Assembly (NCBI RefSeq): GCF_900167065.1
Contig: NZ_FUYA01000004.1
Coordinates: 143,030 to 207,029 of the forward strand
Direction of reading: 5' to 3'
DNA from: Desulfobaculum bizertense DSM 18034
GTDB lineage: Bacteria; Desulfobacterota; Desulfovibrionia; Desulfovibrionales; Desulfovibrionaceae
DNA length: 64,000 bases
In this document: positions 1-7,336 of the stretch, one piece after another
How the letters are laid out: each line of letters begins with the position of its first letter
Numbering within the stretch: position 1 is the stretch's first letter
Notes under the pieces: model-generated
Database searches by the model: none
The model's input: the letters and a program-made list of their open reading frames with translations, nothing else
Told to the model about the DNA's origin: nothing
Translations under genes and position numbers: made by a program

Positions 1-139
1 AATTTCATTCACGCGAAGCGTGGATGGAATTCAAACTCGATGAGGATACGTAAGGGAATCATTCCCTTACGCGGGGTCCGGGGCTGGCCCCGGTTCTCTC
101 TCTCTCCCTCCCACCCAGCCTTCGCGGGCCAGGTCCCAA
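1..139 (+). repeat. Multi-hairpin intergenic repeat, copy 1 (right part only)
   Basis: This is the right-hand end of the repeat family that also occurs near 5.7, 31.9 and 35.3 kb; the left part lies outside the window. It begins inside the 18+3+18 hairpin (loop GAA at 15-17) and continues with the conserved linker CTCGATGAGGATA. Then comes the perfect palindrome at 49-71 (arms CGTAAGGGAAT and ATTCCCTTACG around one C) and the G/C-rich hairpin CCGGGGCtGGCCCCGG. The copy ends about ten bases before the stop codon of the leftward mgtE gene, so it lies at that gene's 3' end. No coding potential is claimed. Confidence 0.85.
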
Positions 140-149
140 TAAAAAATAT

Positions 150-1505
150 TTATAATAAAAATACCGTAGCAAGCCCGAGAAAGGTAAAAAATCCGGCGCT
201 GTCGGTGAGAGTTGTCAAAAAAATGCTGGAAGCCTGAGCGGGGTCACGCCCAAGTTCCTGCAAAATGACGGGAATGGATGCCCCGGCGACATTACCAATA
301 CACATGTCGAGACCGAGGGCGAAGCTCATAACACAGGCGAGCTGAATGTTGTGAGTAAGGAGAAAGACGCCAAGCATGACGAGCAGACCGACAATGATGC
401 CGTTGAGCACCCCAATGCGTGCCTCACGGGCAACGGCGCTCCATGCACGCTTGCGGTCAAAGGATTCCATTGCGAGCTGCCGAATAATGACGGCGAGAGA
501 CTGCTGACCAGAGTTGCCAGCCTGATTTGCGACGATAGGCATGAGGGCCGCGAGAATGGCCATTTCGCCAATTGTTCCCTCAAAGAGATGGACAACCCAC
601 GCAGAGATTGCAGAGTTAGCGACGTTCACGACGAGCCAAGGGAGACGCATACGGACAGACTGAACCCACGGTGTGTCGGTGGTTTCATCCTGACCAGCAC
701 CAACCATACCGAGCATATCCTCACTGGCTTCCTCATGAATGATGTCAATAACATCGTCATGGGTTACCACACCAAGAAGCCGCATCTCGCGATCGACGAC
801 GGGGACGGCGAGGAAGTTGTAGTGCGTGAGTTTACGCGCCACATCTTCCTTGTCTTCATCGAAGTACGTATAGACAAGATGCTGCTTGCCGAGGACCTCC
901 CGCAACTGCTGACCGGGTGGGCTAAGCATAAGATCGCGAAGAGAGAGCACGCCGACGAGGTGATCCATCTCGTCAACAATGTAGGCATAATACGGAATTT
1001 CAGTTTCTTCCGCAGCGCTACGAATTCGCTGAATTGCCTGATCTGCCGTCATGTTCCGGTCAATAACCGTCACCTCGGTGTTCATAACACCACCGGCAGT
1101 GTTGGAGTCAAAGGTCAAAAGCGTCTCAATTTCGAGCGCTTCTTCATCCTCGACACGCTTCAAAAGGCTCTGCTGATGGGCATCATCAAGGTCATCCAAA
1201 ACGTCGGCAGCGTCATCTGGCGACATTTCTTCAAGCAGGTCAGCAGCAAATTCAGGAGGGAGGTCTCGCATAAGCCGAGCGCGGTCATGGCGTTCCATTT
1301 CCGCAATAAATTCGGCAGCGTCTTCCTTTTCTAAAGACGTAACGACCTGAACCTGCTCCGTAAGGGAGAGGCTTTCAAGTTGGTCAGCACCGTCCGCGGG
1401 GTGGACGTTTTCCATCTCTGCTGCAGTATTTTCGACGTCGTCTTCAACTGCACGAAATTTCTGAAGCTGTTCCTGTTCTGTCGTGATACGTTCCTCTTTT
1501 TTCAT
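150..1505 (-). CDS. mgtE: Magnesium transporter MgtE
   Basis: Mg2+ channel of the inner membrane, gated by its cytosolic domains. The 451-residue product has the family order: an acidic MgtE N domain rich in D/E with leucine-aspartate repeats (about residues 30-130), a tandem CBS pair (about 135-255, starting near GGVMNTEVTV), and a C-terminal membrane part of about five helices (from about 290). That part contains the conserved stretches NQAGNSGQQS and GNVAGASIPV. Length matches the family. I chose the ATG giving MKKEERITTE; a TTG seven codons upstream is possible, and neither has a strong ribosome binding site. The gene diverges from nadC and converges on repeat copy 1. No M-box Mg2+ riboswitch is evident in the short upstream gap. 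Confidence 0.93.
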   Translation of the reverse strand: MKKEERITTEQEQLQKFRAVEDDVENTAAEMENVHPADGADQLESLSLTEQVQVVTSLEKEDAAEFIAEMERHDRARLMRDLPPEFAADLLEEMSPDDAADVLDDLDDAHQQSLLKRVEDEEALEIETLLTFDSNTAGGVMNTEVTVIDRNMTADQAIQRIRSAAEETEIPYYAYIVDEMDHLVGVLSLRDLMLSPPGQQLREVLGKQHLVYTYFDEDKEDVARKLTHYNFLAVPVVDREMRLLGVVTHDDVIDIIHEEASEDMLGMVGAGQDETTDTPWVQSVRMRLPWLVVNVANSAISAWVVHLFEGTIGEMAILAALMPIVANQAGNSGQQSLAVIIRQLAMESFDRKRAWSAVAREARIGVLNGIIVGLLVMLGVFLLTHNIQLACVMSFALGLDMCIGNVAGASIPVILQELGRDPAQASSIFLTTLTDSAGFFTFLGLATVFLL

Positions 1506-1556
1506 AGCGAGAGACTGGTAACGCAAAAGGCCCCAGAGGTCAAAGTATTCAATATT

Positions 1557-1598
1557 CTTGACTCACGGGGCAGCTTGTCATACGTCCGATAGACGGAC
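1557..1598 (+). promoter_or_regulatory. Possible nadCAB promoter with small inverted repeat
   Basis: In the gap between the divergent mgtE and nadC genes, TTGACT (1557-1562) is a good -35 match, but the -10 about 17 bases later (near TACGTC) is poor. A short inverted repeat GTCCG-ATAGA-CGGAC (1584-1598) lies between this and the nadC start and could be an operator. No known NAD-regulator site was recognised. Confidence 0.25.
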
Positions 1599-1625
1599 TC
1601 TACCCCAAAATTTTTGCGAGTACTC

Positions 1626-2507
1626 ATGAACAATACGCAATTTGAAACATTTTTCCAGGGGAAGGCGATGGAGTACCTCCAACGCAGTATTTCTCTGGCA
1701 CTTGACGAAGATGGACCAGATCTGACATCTGAGGCTGTTTTTTTGGATACTCAACAGGCTCACTGCGAAATTGTTGCAAAAGAAGCAACGCTGTGTGCGG
1801 GGCTTCCCATCACGGATTTTGTTCTGAGTAGTCTTGCTCCAAACACGTCCATAGACGTAACATATTATAATCATGACGGCGACACCGTTCCTGAGGGAAC
1901 GACTGTTGCCGTTTTTGTTTGTTCGCCAAAAGTCGCGTTCAAGGCTGAGCGGGTTATCCTCAATTTCATTTGTCACCTCTCTGGCATCGCCAACCTCGTC
2001 AAAAAATATGTTGACCAGCTTGGTGATTCCAGGACGACACTCCTGGACACACGAAAAACACTTCCAGGGCTGCGCTACCCCGAAAAATATGCCGTCCGCA
2101 TTGGTGGCGCCAAAAACCACCGCATCGACCTCGCAGAGATGTTGATGCTCAAAGACAATCACATCGATCAGGCAGGTGGTATCACACCTGCTGTGACAGC
2201 GTTGCGACAGACCTACTCCCCCTGTCCGCCTATTGAGGTCGAATGCCGGGATCAAAACGAAGTTTTGGAAGCTGTCTCACAAAATGTGGACAGAATCATG
2301 CTTGATAACATGACCACAGAAATGCTCACTCAGGCGCTCTCTGTCATCCCAGACACAATTGAGACAGAAGTGAGCGGCGGTGTCGACTTTTCACAACTTG
2401 CGAGCATCGGCACTATTGGCCCCGATTACGTTTCGGTTGGCAGACTTACCCACTCTGCACCCGCAGCGGATTTCAGCATGCGTGTTCGCATAAAGGAACA
2501 GGTTTAA
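1626..2507 (+). CDS. nadC: Nicotinate-nucleotide pyrophosphorylase (quinolinate phosphoribosyltransferase)
   Basis: Converts quinolinate and PRPP to nicotinate mononucleotide, CO2 and PPi, the third step of de novo NAD synthesis from aspartate. The product is 293 residues, normal for the family. It shows the diagnostic block LDTRKTLPGLR followed by EKYAVRIGGAKNHR, the MLKDNH motif, and a C-terminal barrel end with EVSGGVDF. I chose the ATG giving MNNTQFETF; a TTG four codons upstream is open but adds residues with no counterpart in the family. It is first in a three-gene operon: nadA starts two bases after its stop codon, so the two are probably translationally coupled. Confidence 0.95.
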   Translation: MNNTQFETFFQGKAMEYLQRSISLALDEDGPDLTSEAVFLDTQQAHCEIVAKEATLCAGLPITDFVLSSLAPNTSIDVTYYNHDGDTVPEGTTVAVFVCSPKVAFKAERVILNFICHLSGIANLVKKYVDQLGDSRTTLLDTRKTLPGLRYPEKYAVRIGGAKNHRIDLAEMLMLKDNHIDQAGGITPAVTALRQTYSPCPPIEVECRDQNEVLEAVSQNVDRIMLDNMTTEMLTQALSVIPDTIETEVSGGVDFSQLASIGTIGPDYVSVGRLTHSAPAADFSMRVRIKEQV

Positions 2508-2509
2508 CA

Positions 2510-3544
2510 ATGACAGCAACATCAGATACAAAAATCATCACCGAAGTTCGGGAAAGGCTCGGCTCTGACCTCGTTATCATGGGCCACCACTACCAGAATG
2601 ATAGAGTCATCATGCACACAGACCTCCGCGGTGACTCTCTGGAGCTGGCTCGCCAGGTCCCGGCACTACGCGCCAAATACATTGTTTTTTGTGGCGTGTC
2701 GTTCATGGCTGAAACTGCTGCCATGCTTGCTGGCGAAGAACAGATTGTTGTCCAGCCAGCCCCTGACGCGGGTTGCGTCATGTCCGAAATGGCTCCAGCC
2801 CATATTCTGGACTGTGCCATGCGCCAGCTGACCAAAAATGGTGCTCGCGTCATCCCTCTGGCATATGTAAACACATCTGCAGCCATCAAAGGCATCGTTG
2901 GCCAGTACGGCGGTTCGGTCTGCACCTCTGCCAACGCTGAAAAGATGATGACCTGGGCAATGAAACAGGGAGACACAGTTCTGTTCCTGCCTGATGAAAA
3001 TCTTGGCGAAAACACAGCCAATAACCTTGGTATTCCAGAAGACAAGAGAATGGTTCTGGACATCCGTGGTGGCGGAAACAACATCGACGTTGCCGAAGCT
3101 ACGAGCAAAAAGCTCCTGCTTTGGCCCGGGCTTTGTGCTGTTCATCAGCGCTTCCGCCCCGAACACGTTGACGAAGTCCGGCGCCGTGATCCCGATGCTC
3201 TTGTCATCGTCCACCCAGAGTGTCCTGCTAAGGTCGTCAAAAAGGCCGATGCCGCAGGCTCTACGTCCAAAATCATCAAGTTCGTTGAAGACGCACCCAA
3301 CGATTCCACAATTTACATCGGAACCGAGATCAACCTCGTCGAACGCCTTGCTAAAAAATACCATCAGGTAAAACGAGTTCGCCCACTGCACCCAAGCACA
3401 TGCAGCAACATGGCGAAAACCACCGAACACCTGCTCGCGACGACACTCCAGCAGCTCGACTCCGCCGAACCCGTTCGCGTACCTGAAGACATCGCATACC
3501 ACGCCCGTATTGCGCTTGACCGCATGCTCGACGTCTGTTCATAA
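2510..3544 (+). CDS. nadA: Quinolinate synthase A (4Fe-4S)
   Basis: Condenses iminoaspartate with dihydroxyacetone phosphate to quinolinate, using a [4Fe-4S] cluster as Lewis acid. The 344-residue protein has the three pseudo-symmetric domains of NadA. Its cluster cysteines sit in the expected contexts: FCGVSFMAE near residue 64, IVHPECPAKV near 243, and HPSTCSNM near 300. The substrate-binding motifs GHHYQ near the N terminus and PDAGCVMSEM also fit. It lies between nadC and nadB, and its substrate is made by NadB. In an anaerobe the oxygen-sensitive cluster poses no problem. Confidence 0.96.
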   Translation: MTATSDTKIITEVRERLGSDLVIMGHHYQNDRVIMHTDLRGDSLELARQVPALRAKYIVFCGVSFMAETAAMLAGEEQIVVQPAPDAGCVMSEMAPAHILDCAMRQLTKNGARVIPLAYVNTSAAIKGIVGQYGGSVCTSANAEKMMTWAMKQGDTVLFLPDENLGENTANNLGIPEDKRMVLDIRGGGNNIDVAEATSKKLLLWPGLCAVHQRFRPEHVDEVRRRDPDALVIVHPECPAKVVKKADAAGSTSKIIKFVEDAPNDSTIYIGTEINLVERLAKKYHQVKRVRPLHPSTCSNMAKTTEHLLATTLQQLDSAEPVRVPEDIAYHARIALDRMLDVCS

Positions 3545-3567
3545 ACTTTCACAACGGATATTTCGTC

Positions 3568-5148
3568 ATGAATTGCTATCGGTACAGGACAGAGGTTCTC
3601 ATTATTGGTTCCGGCATTGCAGGTGCAACCGCCGCCTTGCAGCTCGCTGACGAAGGCCGACAGGTCAGCCTGCTTACGGCAGACGATGCCCCAGACAAAG
3701 GCAACTCTGCCCTTGCTCAGGGGGGCATTATCTATAAAGCCCCAGACGAGAACCCCAAAGCCCTCGAAGAGGATATTCTTGTCGCGGGCTGGAGACAAAA
3801 CAACCCTCGCGCTGTCCGGTTTGTCGCTCAGCAGGGTCCGCAGGCCGTCAAGGACATTCTTCTCGACAAGCTGAAAGTTGATTTTGCCCGAGATGAAAAA
3901 GGTGCTCTGGATCTTCACCGGGAAGGCGGTCACGACCGCCCCCGGATTATCCACTGCGCAGACTATTCTGGTCGTGCGATTATGGATCAGCTCACTGCAG
4001 CAGTGCAGCGGCATCCAAACATCACGATCATGACCAAGCGAACGGCCATTGACCTGCTCACGAGTCATCACCATGCAAAGGCTCTTGAGTTTAAATATCA
4101 GCTCAAAAATCAGTGCTGCGGTGCCTACGTCTACAACGACGACCTCAAGCAGGTTGAAACCATCCTGGCAGACTACACAATTCTCGCCACTGGCGGCATC
4201 GGGCAAATTTACCAGCACACGACCAACACCGCATCCTCCATTGGTTCCGGTATGGTCATGGCGTCCCGCGCCAAAGCCAAAACCATCAACGCAGAATATG
4301 TGCAGTTCCACCCCACTTCGCTGTATCATCGTGCGCCGCGGCGTTTCCTGATCTCCGAAGCTGTTCGCGGTGCAGGCGCCCGGCTTGTCAATGAAAAGGG
4401 CGAAGCCTTTATGTCCCGCTATGACCCACGCGCCGACCTCGCTCCCCGCGACATCGTTACCCGTGCCATTCAGGACGAAATGCTCGCTACAGGGTCCCCC
4501 TGTGTGTATCTTGATGTCGCCAAGTACAGCACTGTAGACATTGAAAAAAGCTTCCCAACCATCACGAATAAATGCCGTGAAATTGGTCTGGAAATCACAA
4601 AGGAACCCATTCCAGTCGTTCCTTCTGCCCATTATTTCTGTGGTGGAGTGCTTACGGACACCCACGCGCGGACTACCCTTTCCCGGCTTTATGCCGTCGG
4701 CGAATGTGCTTGCACAGGTCTTCACGGAGCAAACCGTCTTGCCAGCACCTCACTGCTGGAAGCACTGCTTTACGGCGTCAGCGCAGCAGAAGATATTTCC
4801 AAGCACTACAACGCCCGGAACAAGTTGCCTAAGCGCCTTGTCGAGGCAATGCCCGACTGGGTTAGCGGTGGAAACACCGAAAACGAAGACCCCGCGCTTA
4901 TTGCGCAGGATTGGGCCACCATCCGCACCACGATGTGGAACTATGTGGGCATTACCCGAACAACACCGCGCCTCAAGCGTGCCTATGACGACATGCGCAG
5001 CCTCTACCGAAACCTTCAGGACTTCTACCGGGAAACACCAATCTCCAAGTCGCTGATTGACCTTTTCCACGGATGCTATGCAGCCTACATCGTCACCCTC
5101 GGCGCAAGCAGAAACCACACCTCAACAGGTTGTCATTACCGGAAGTAA
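3568..5148 (+). CDS. nadB: L-aspartate oxidase
   Basis: FAD enzyme that oxidises L-aspartate to iminoaspartate for NadA; anaerobes use fumarate as electron acceptor. The 526-residue protein begins with a Rossmann FAD site (IIGSGIAGATAALQLAD) and has the succinate dehydrogenase/fumarate reductase flavoprotein features: HDRPRIIHCADYSGRAI, YVQFHPTSLY, SEAVRGAGARLVN, VPSAHYFCGGV and the C-terminal FAD block GLHGANRLASTSLLEALLYG. The C-terminal helical domain carries WNYVGITRT. Last gene of nadC-nadA-nadB; a clear rho-independent terminator follows. Confidence 0.96.
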   Translation: MNCYRYRTEVLIIGSGIAGATAALQLADEGRQVSLLTADDAPDKGNSALAQGGIIYKAPDENPKALEEDILVAGWRQNNPRAVRFVAQQGPQAVKDILLDKLKVDFARDEKGALDLHREGGHDRPRIIHCADYSGRAIMDQLTAAVQRHPNITIMTKRTAIDLLTSHHHAKALEFKYQLKNQCCGAYVYNDDLKQVETILADYTILATGGIGQIYQHTTNTASSIGSGMVMASRAKAKTINAEYVQFHPTSLYHRAPRRFLISEAVRGAGARLVNEKGEAFMSRYDPRADLAPRDIVTRAIQDEMLATGSPCVYLDVAKYSTVDIEKSFPTITNKCREIGLEITKEPIPVVPSAHYFCGGVLTDTHARTTLSRLYAVGECACTGLHGANRLASTSLLEALLYGVSAAEDISKHYNARNKLPKRLVEAMPDWVSGGNTENEDPALIAQDWATIRTTMWNYVGITRTTPRLKRAYDDMRSLYRNLQDFYRETPISKSLIDLFHGCYAAYIVTLGASRNHTSTGCHYRK

Positions 5149-5205
5149 GCGCAGAAAAGCTCTACGACTGGTTTTACGCCAGCCACAAGCCTTCTTTCGA
5201 ATTAA

Positions 5206-5246
5206 AAAAGTCCTACTCCCCTCAAAGGAATAGGACTTTTCTTTTT
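5206..5246 (+). terminator. Rho-independent terminator of nadCAB
   Basis: AAAAGTCCTA (5206-5215) pairs with TAGGACTTTT (5231-5240) and is followed by CTTTTT. It lies 57 bases after the nadB stop codon. Confidence 0.85.
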
Positions 5247-5274
5247 CCCCATTGAAAAAATGGATTTCATTTTG

Positions 5275-5297
5275 TATGTAGAAAACATTACTACATA
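5275..5297. promoter_or_regulatory. Inverted repeat upstream of the orphan gene at 5317
   Basis: A perfect 7-bp inverted repeat TATGTAG-N9-CTACATA lies 19 bases before the ATG of the next gene. It overlaps promoter-like sequences TTGTAT (5272-5277) and TATAAA (5296-5301), spaced 18 bases. If that -10 is used, transcription would start at about the GGAGG, leaving almost no leader, so the promoter assignment is doubtful. The repeat itself is a plausible operator, perhaps for autoregulation. Confidence 0.4.
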
Positions 5298-5316
5298 TAA
5301 ACCGGAGGATCGCCCG

Positions 5317-5685
5317 ATGGACAATGCATCCATGAACCGCTTTACAATTAAGGTTCTAAACACGTTGCTCTATCACCAGCGCCGCGTCCGCAAGCCCCGC
5401 GCAACACAAGAAGATACAAACTTTCGGACGCTCACCTACAGCGAACTCTGCGAAGCTGTAGACCGCAAACCTCAACAAGCTACCTGCCTAAAAAAGCCTC
5501 TCCATCTCATCGAATCCTGGTGTTCTGAAAACCACGTCCCCAACCTTAACGCCCTCGTCGTTACAGAATCACAACAGCGCCCTGGACATCTTTACAACTT
5601 CGACGGCTCCTTCCCGTCGCAAGACTGGCACAACGAGATCATTCGCTGTATCCGCTCTACTGATTACCCTCTTTTTATTAAATAG
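5317..5685 (+). CDS. Conserved-looking small protein, function unknown
   Basis: Predicted 122-residue soluble protein that I do not recognise. The ATG giving MDNASMNRF is chosen because a strong GGAGG sits eight bases upstream. The longer reading from an upstream ATG has no ribosome binding site. The middle part (LTYSELCEAVDRKP, then LHLIESWCSENHVPNLNALVV) resembles a small helical or winged-helix domain seen in some orphan proteins of the pattern 'TYxEL..PLxxI..LPxLxALVV', but this is only impression. No signal peptide or membrane segment. It stands alone between the nadB terminator and repeat copy 2, and an inverted repeat precedes it, so it may be separately regulated. Confidence 0.7.
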   Translation: MDNASMNRFTIKVLNTLLYHQRRVRKPRATQEDTNFRTLTYSELCEAVDRKPQQATCLKKPLHLIESWCSENHVPNLNALVVTESQQRPGHLYNFDGSFPSQDWHNEIIRCIRSTDYPLFIK

Positions 5686-5700
5686 AGGAGAGAGATAAGT

Positions 5701-6155
5701 GTTGGGGCGCCTGCCCCAAACCCGGCCGGGGCCAGCCCCGGACCCCGCGTAAGGGAATGATTCCCTTACGTATCCTCATCGAGTTTCAAAGCCGTTCAAG
5801 CTTCGCTTGGACGGCTTTGAAACTTGTGTGAGAATGCGACAAGAAAGTCTTTCTCTTCTGCGAGTTCGCCATCATTTTTTTTCTGAACGCCCGCGTTCAG
5901 AAAGAAAATAAGTACGGCTGGAAAATGCAGAAGAAGACGCAATCGGGAAACGCCACTAGGCCGAAAAAAAGGGACCGAAATGGAGAGGAGAGCTACGCTC
6001 TCATCACATTTCGGTCCTCTTTTATTTCGGGCGATAGTGGGATTCCCAAGGGCCTCGTCCTTGGGCGGGGTCAAGGGGCAGCGCCCCTTGCAGAGGTGCG
6101 GGGACAGAGTCCCCGCCCACCCTAGCGCCCCTTGCAGAGCACGAGACGGAGTCTC
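5701..6155 (-). repeat. Multi-hairpin intergenic repeat, copy 2 (opposite orientation)
   Basis: Full copy, reversed relative to the others. Read along the plus strand it contains: hairpin TTGGGGCG/TGCCCCAA; a G/C-rich hairpin; the invariant palindrome 5748-5770; the 18+3+18 hairpin 5784-5822 (arms beginning TTTCAAAGCC and ending GGCTTTGAAA); the linker GAGAATGCGACAAGAAAGTC; hairpin TTTCTGAACGC-cc-GCGTTCAGAAA (5880-5903); and a large two-tier hairpin (outer stem GGACCGAAATG/CATTTCGGTCC, 5972-6017; inner stem GAGAGC-tac-GCTCTC). After that come GGGATTCCCAAGGG...CCTTGGGC and AAGGGGC-agc-GCCCCTT, plus two small hairpins at the end. It fills the gap between two convergent genes. Confidence 0.88.
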
Positions 6156-6193
6156 GTAATCTCATAGCCCCCCACCAAAACGCTTCTTATGCA

Positions 6194-6224
6194 TAAAAAA
6201 AGGCCCCCAATTCTGGGGGCCTTT
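6194..6224 (-). terminator. Rho-independent terminator of yajC-secD-secF
   Basis: AAAGGCCCCCA pairs with TGGGGGCCTTT around a short loop; on the minus strand the stem is followed by a run of seven T. It lies 27 bases after the secF stop codon. Confidence 0.88.
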
Positions 6225-6250
6225 GAACACAATACGAGAGGAAAAAACAG

Positions 6251-7324
6251 CTAGGCTGCTTCCTCTGCATCCTCGTCGTGCTGCAAAGCAGAAGGGCCAA
6301 ATCCCATAAGGATTGGGCTTGCGACGAAAATGGATGAGTACGTACCAACGCCAACACCAATAAGCAAAGCGAGGGCAAAGTCGTGAATAACGCCACCACC
6401 GAGAACAAAGAGTGCAATGACAACGAACAGGGTCGTGCCAGAGGTCAGCAGGGTTCTGGAAAGAGTCTGGTTAACAGAGACATTGATGACGTCGCCAAAG
6501 GTCTGATGAGCCTTGTTGCGCAGGTTCTCACGAATACGGTCAAAAACGATAATTGTATCGTTCAAGGAGTAACCAATAATCGTCAGAAGAGCGGCAACAA
6601 TGGTCAAATCAAATTCTTTGTTCAAAAGCGAGAACACACCGACCGTGATTAACACGTCGTGAATCAACGCAACGACAGCGCCAAGCGCATAGTTCAGCTT
6701 AAGATACCAGCATAAGCCGACAGTAATCAGCATAGCGGCGACAATAAGCAAACTCATAGGCAGGTTAACGAGTCCGAGGACATAGATGCCACCGGAAAGC
6801 GCTGCGGCCATAATTGCGGCAGCCATCCAGCGAGCTTCGAAACGCCCGGAAATGTAAATAGCGATCAAAAGAACCGCATAAAACATAGCTTCGAGGGCTT
6901 TTTCTCGGAGGTCAGCACCGACTTTTGGGCCGACCATTTCCTGACGCTGAATGGTGAATCCAGTGTCAGACATATTCTGCGTCAAGGCTTCGGAAACCTT
7001 GGTCCGGACCTCATCCGTGGAGACGTCCATTGCAGAAATACGAATCAGATATTCATGATCGTCAGCGCTACCAAAGCTCTGAGCGGTCATATCTTTCAGG
7101 CCAGTGGTTCCGAGGGCATCTTTCAGAGTATCGATCTGAATAGCCTTGTCAAACTTAACCTGAACGGTGATACCACCGGCGAAGTCAATGCCGTAGCGCG
7201 GGCCACCCTTCATGATAAGGGAGCCGATGCCCAGCAGAATCAGCAAAATTGACAGCGTAAAAGCGATCTTACGAAAGCCTACGAAATCAATTTTCGTATC
7301 AGATTTGATGATTTGCAGTCCCAT
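6251..7324 (-). CDS. secF: Protein translocase subunit SecF
   Basis: With SecD and YajC it forms the membrane complex that uses the proton motive force to help SecYEG complete protein export. The 357-residue product has a first membrane helix near residues 20-40, a periplasmic region with the motif YGIDFAGGITVQVKF, and the C-terminal RND-type bundle of five helices ending in the conserved IGYSLNDTIIVFDRIRENLR and a final helix pair. I prefer the second ATG (MGLQIIKSD), which sits at proper distance from GGAG; the ATG two codons upstream is too close. It starts 12 bases after the secD stop. Confidence 0.95.
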   Translation of the reverse strand: MGLQIIKSDTKIDFVGFRKIAFTLSILLILLGIGSLIMKGGPRYGIDFAGGITVQVKFDKAIQIDTLKDALGTTGLKDMTAQSFGSADDHEYLIRISAMDVSTDEVRTKVSEALTQNMSDTGFTIQRQEMVGPKVGADLREKALEAMFYAVLLIAIYISGRFEARWMAAAIMAAALSGGIYVLGLVNLPMSLLIVAAMLITVGLCWYLKLNYALGAVVALIHDVLITVGVFSLLNKEFDLTIVAALLTIIGYSLNDTIIVFDRIRENLRNKAHQTFGDVINVSVNQTLSRTLLTSGTTLFVVIALFVLGGGVIHDFALALLIGVGVGTYSSIFVASPILMGFGPSALQHDEDAEEAA

Positions 7325-7336
7325 CTTCATTTCTCC

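Noticed and set aside
5925-6125. Small open frame (65 codons) within repeat copy 2, with a similar stretch on the minus strand of copy 3
   Set aside because: The shared peptide part (GDSGIPKGLVLGRGQGAAPL) comes from conserved hairpin DNA. Between copies the hairpins change with pairing kept and reading frame ignored, and copy 4 is out of frame. It is structure, not protein.
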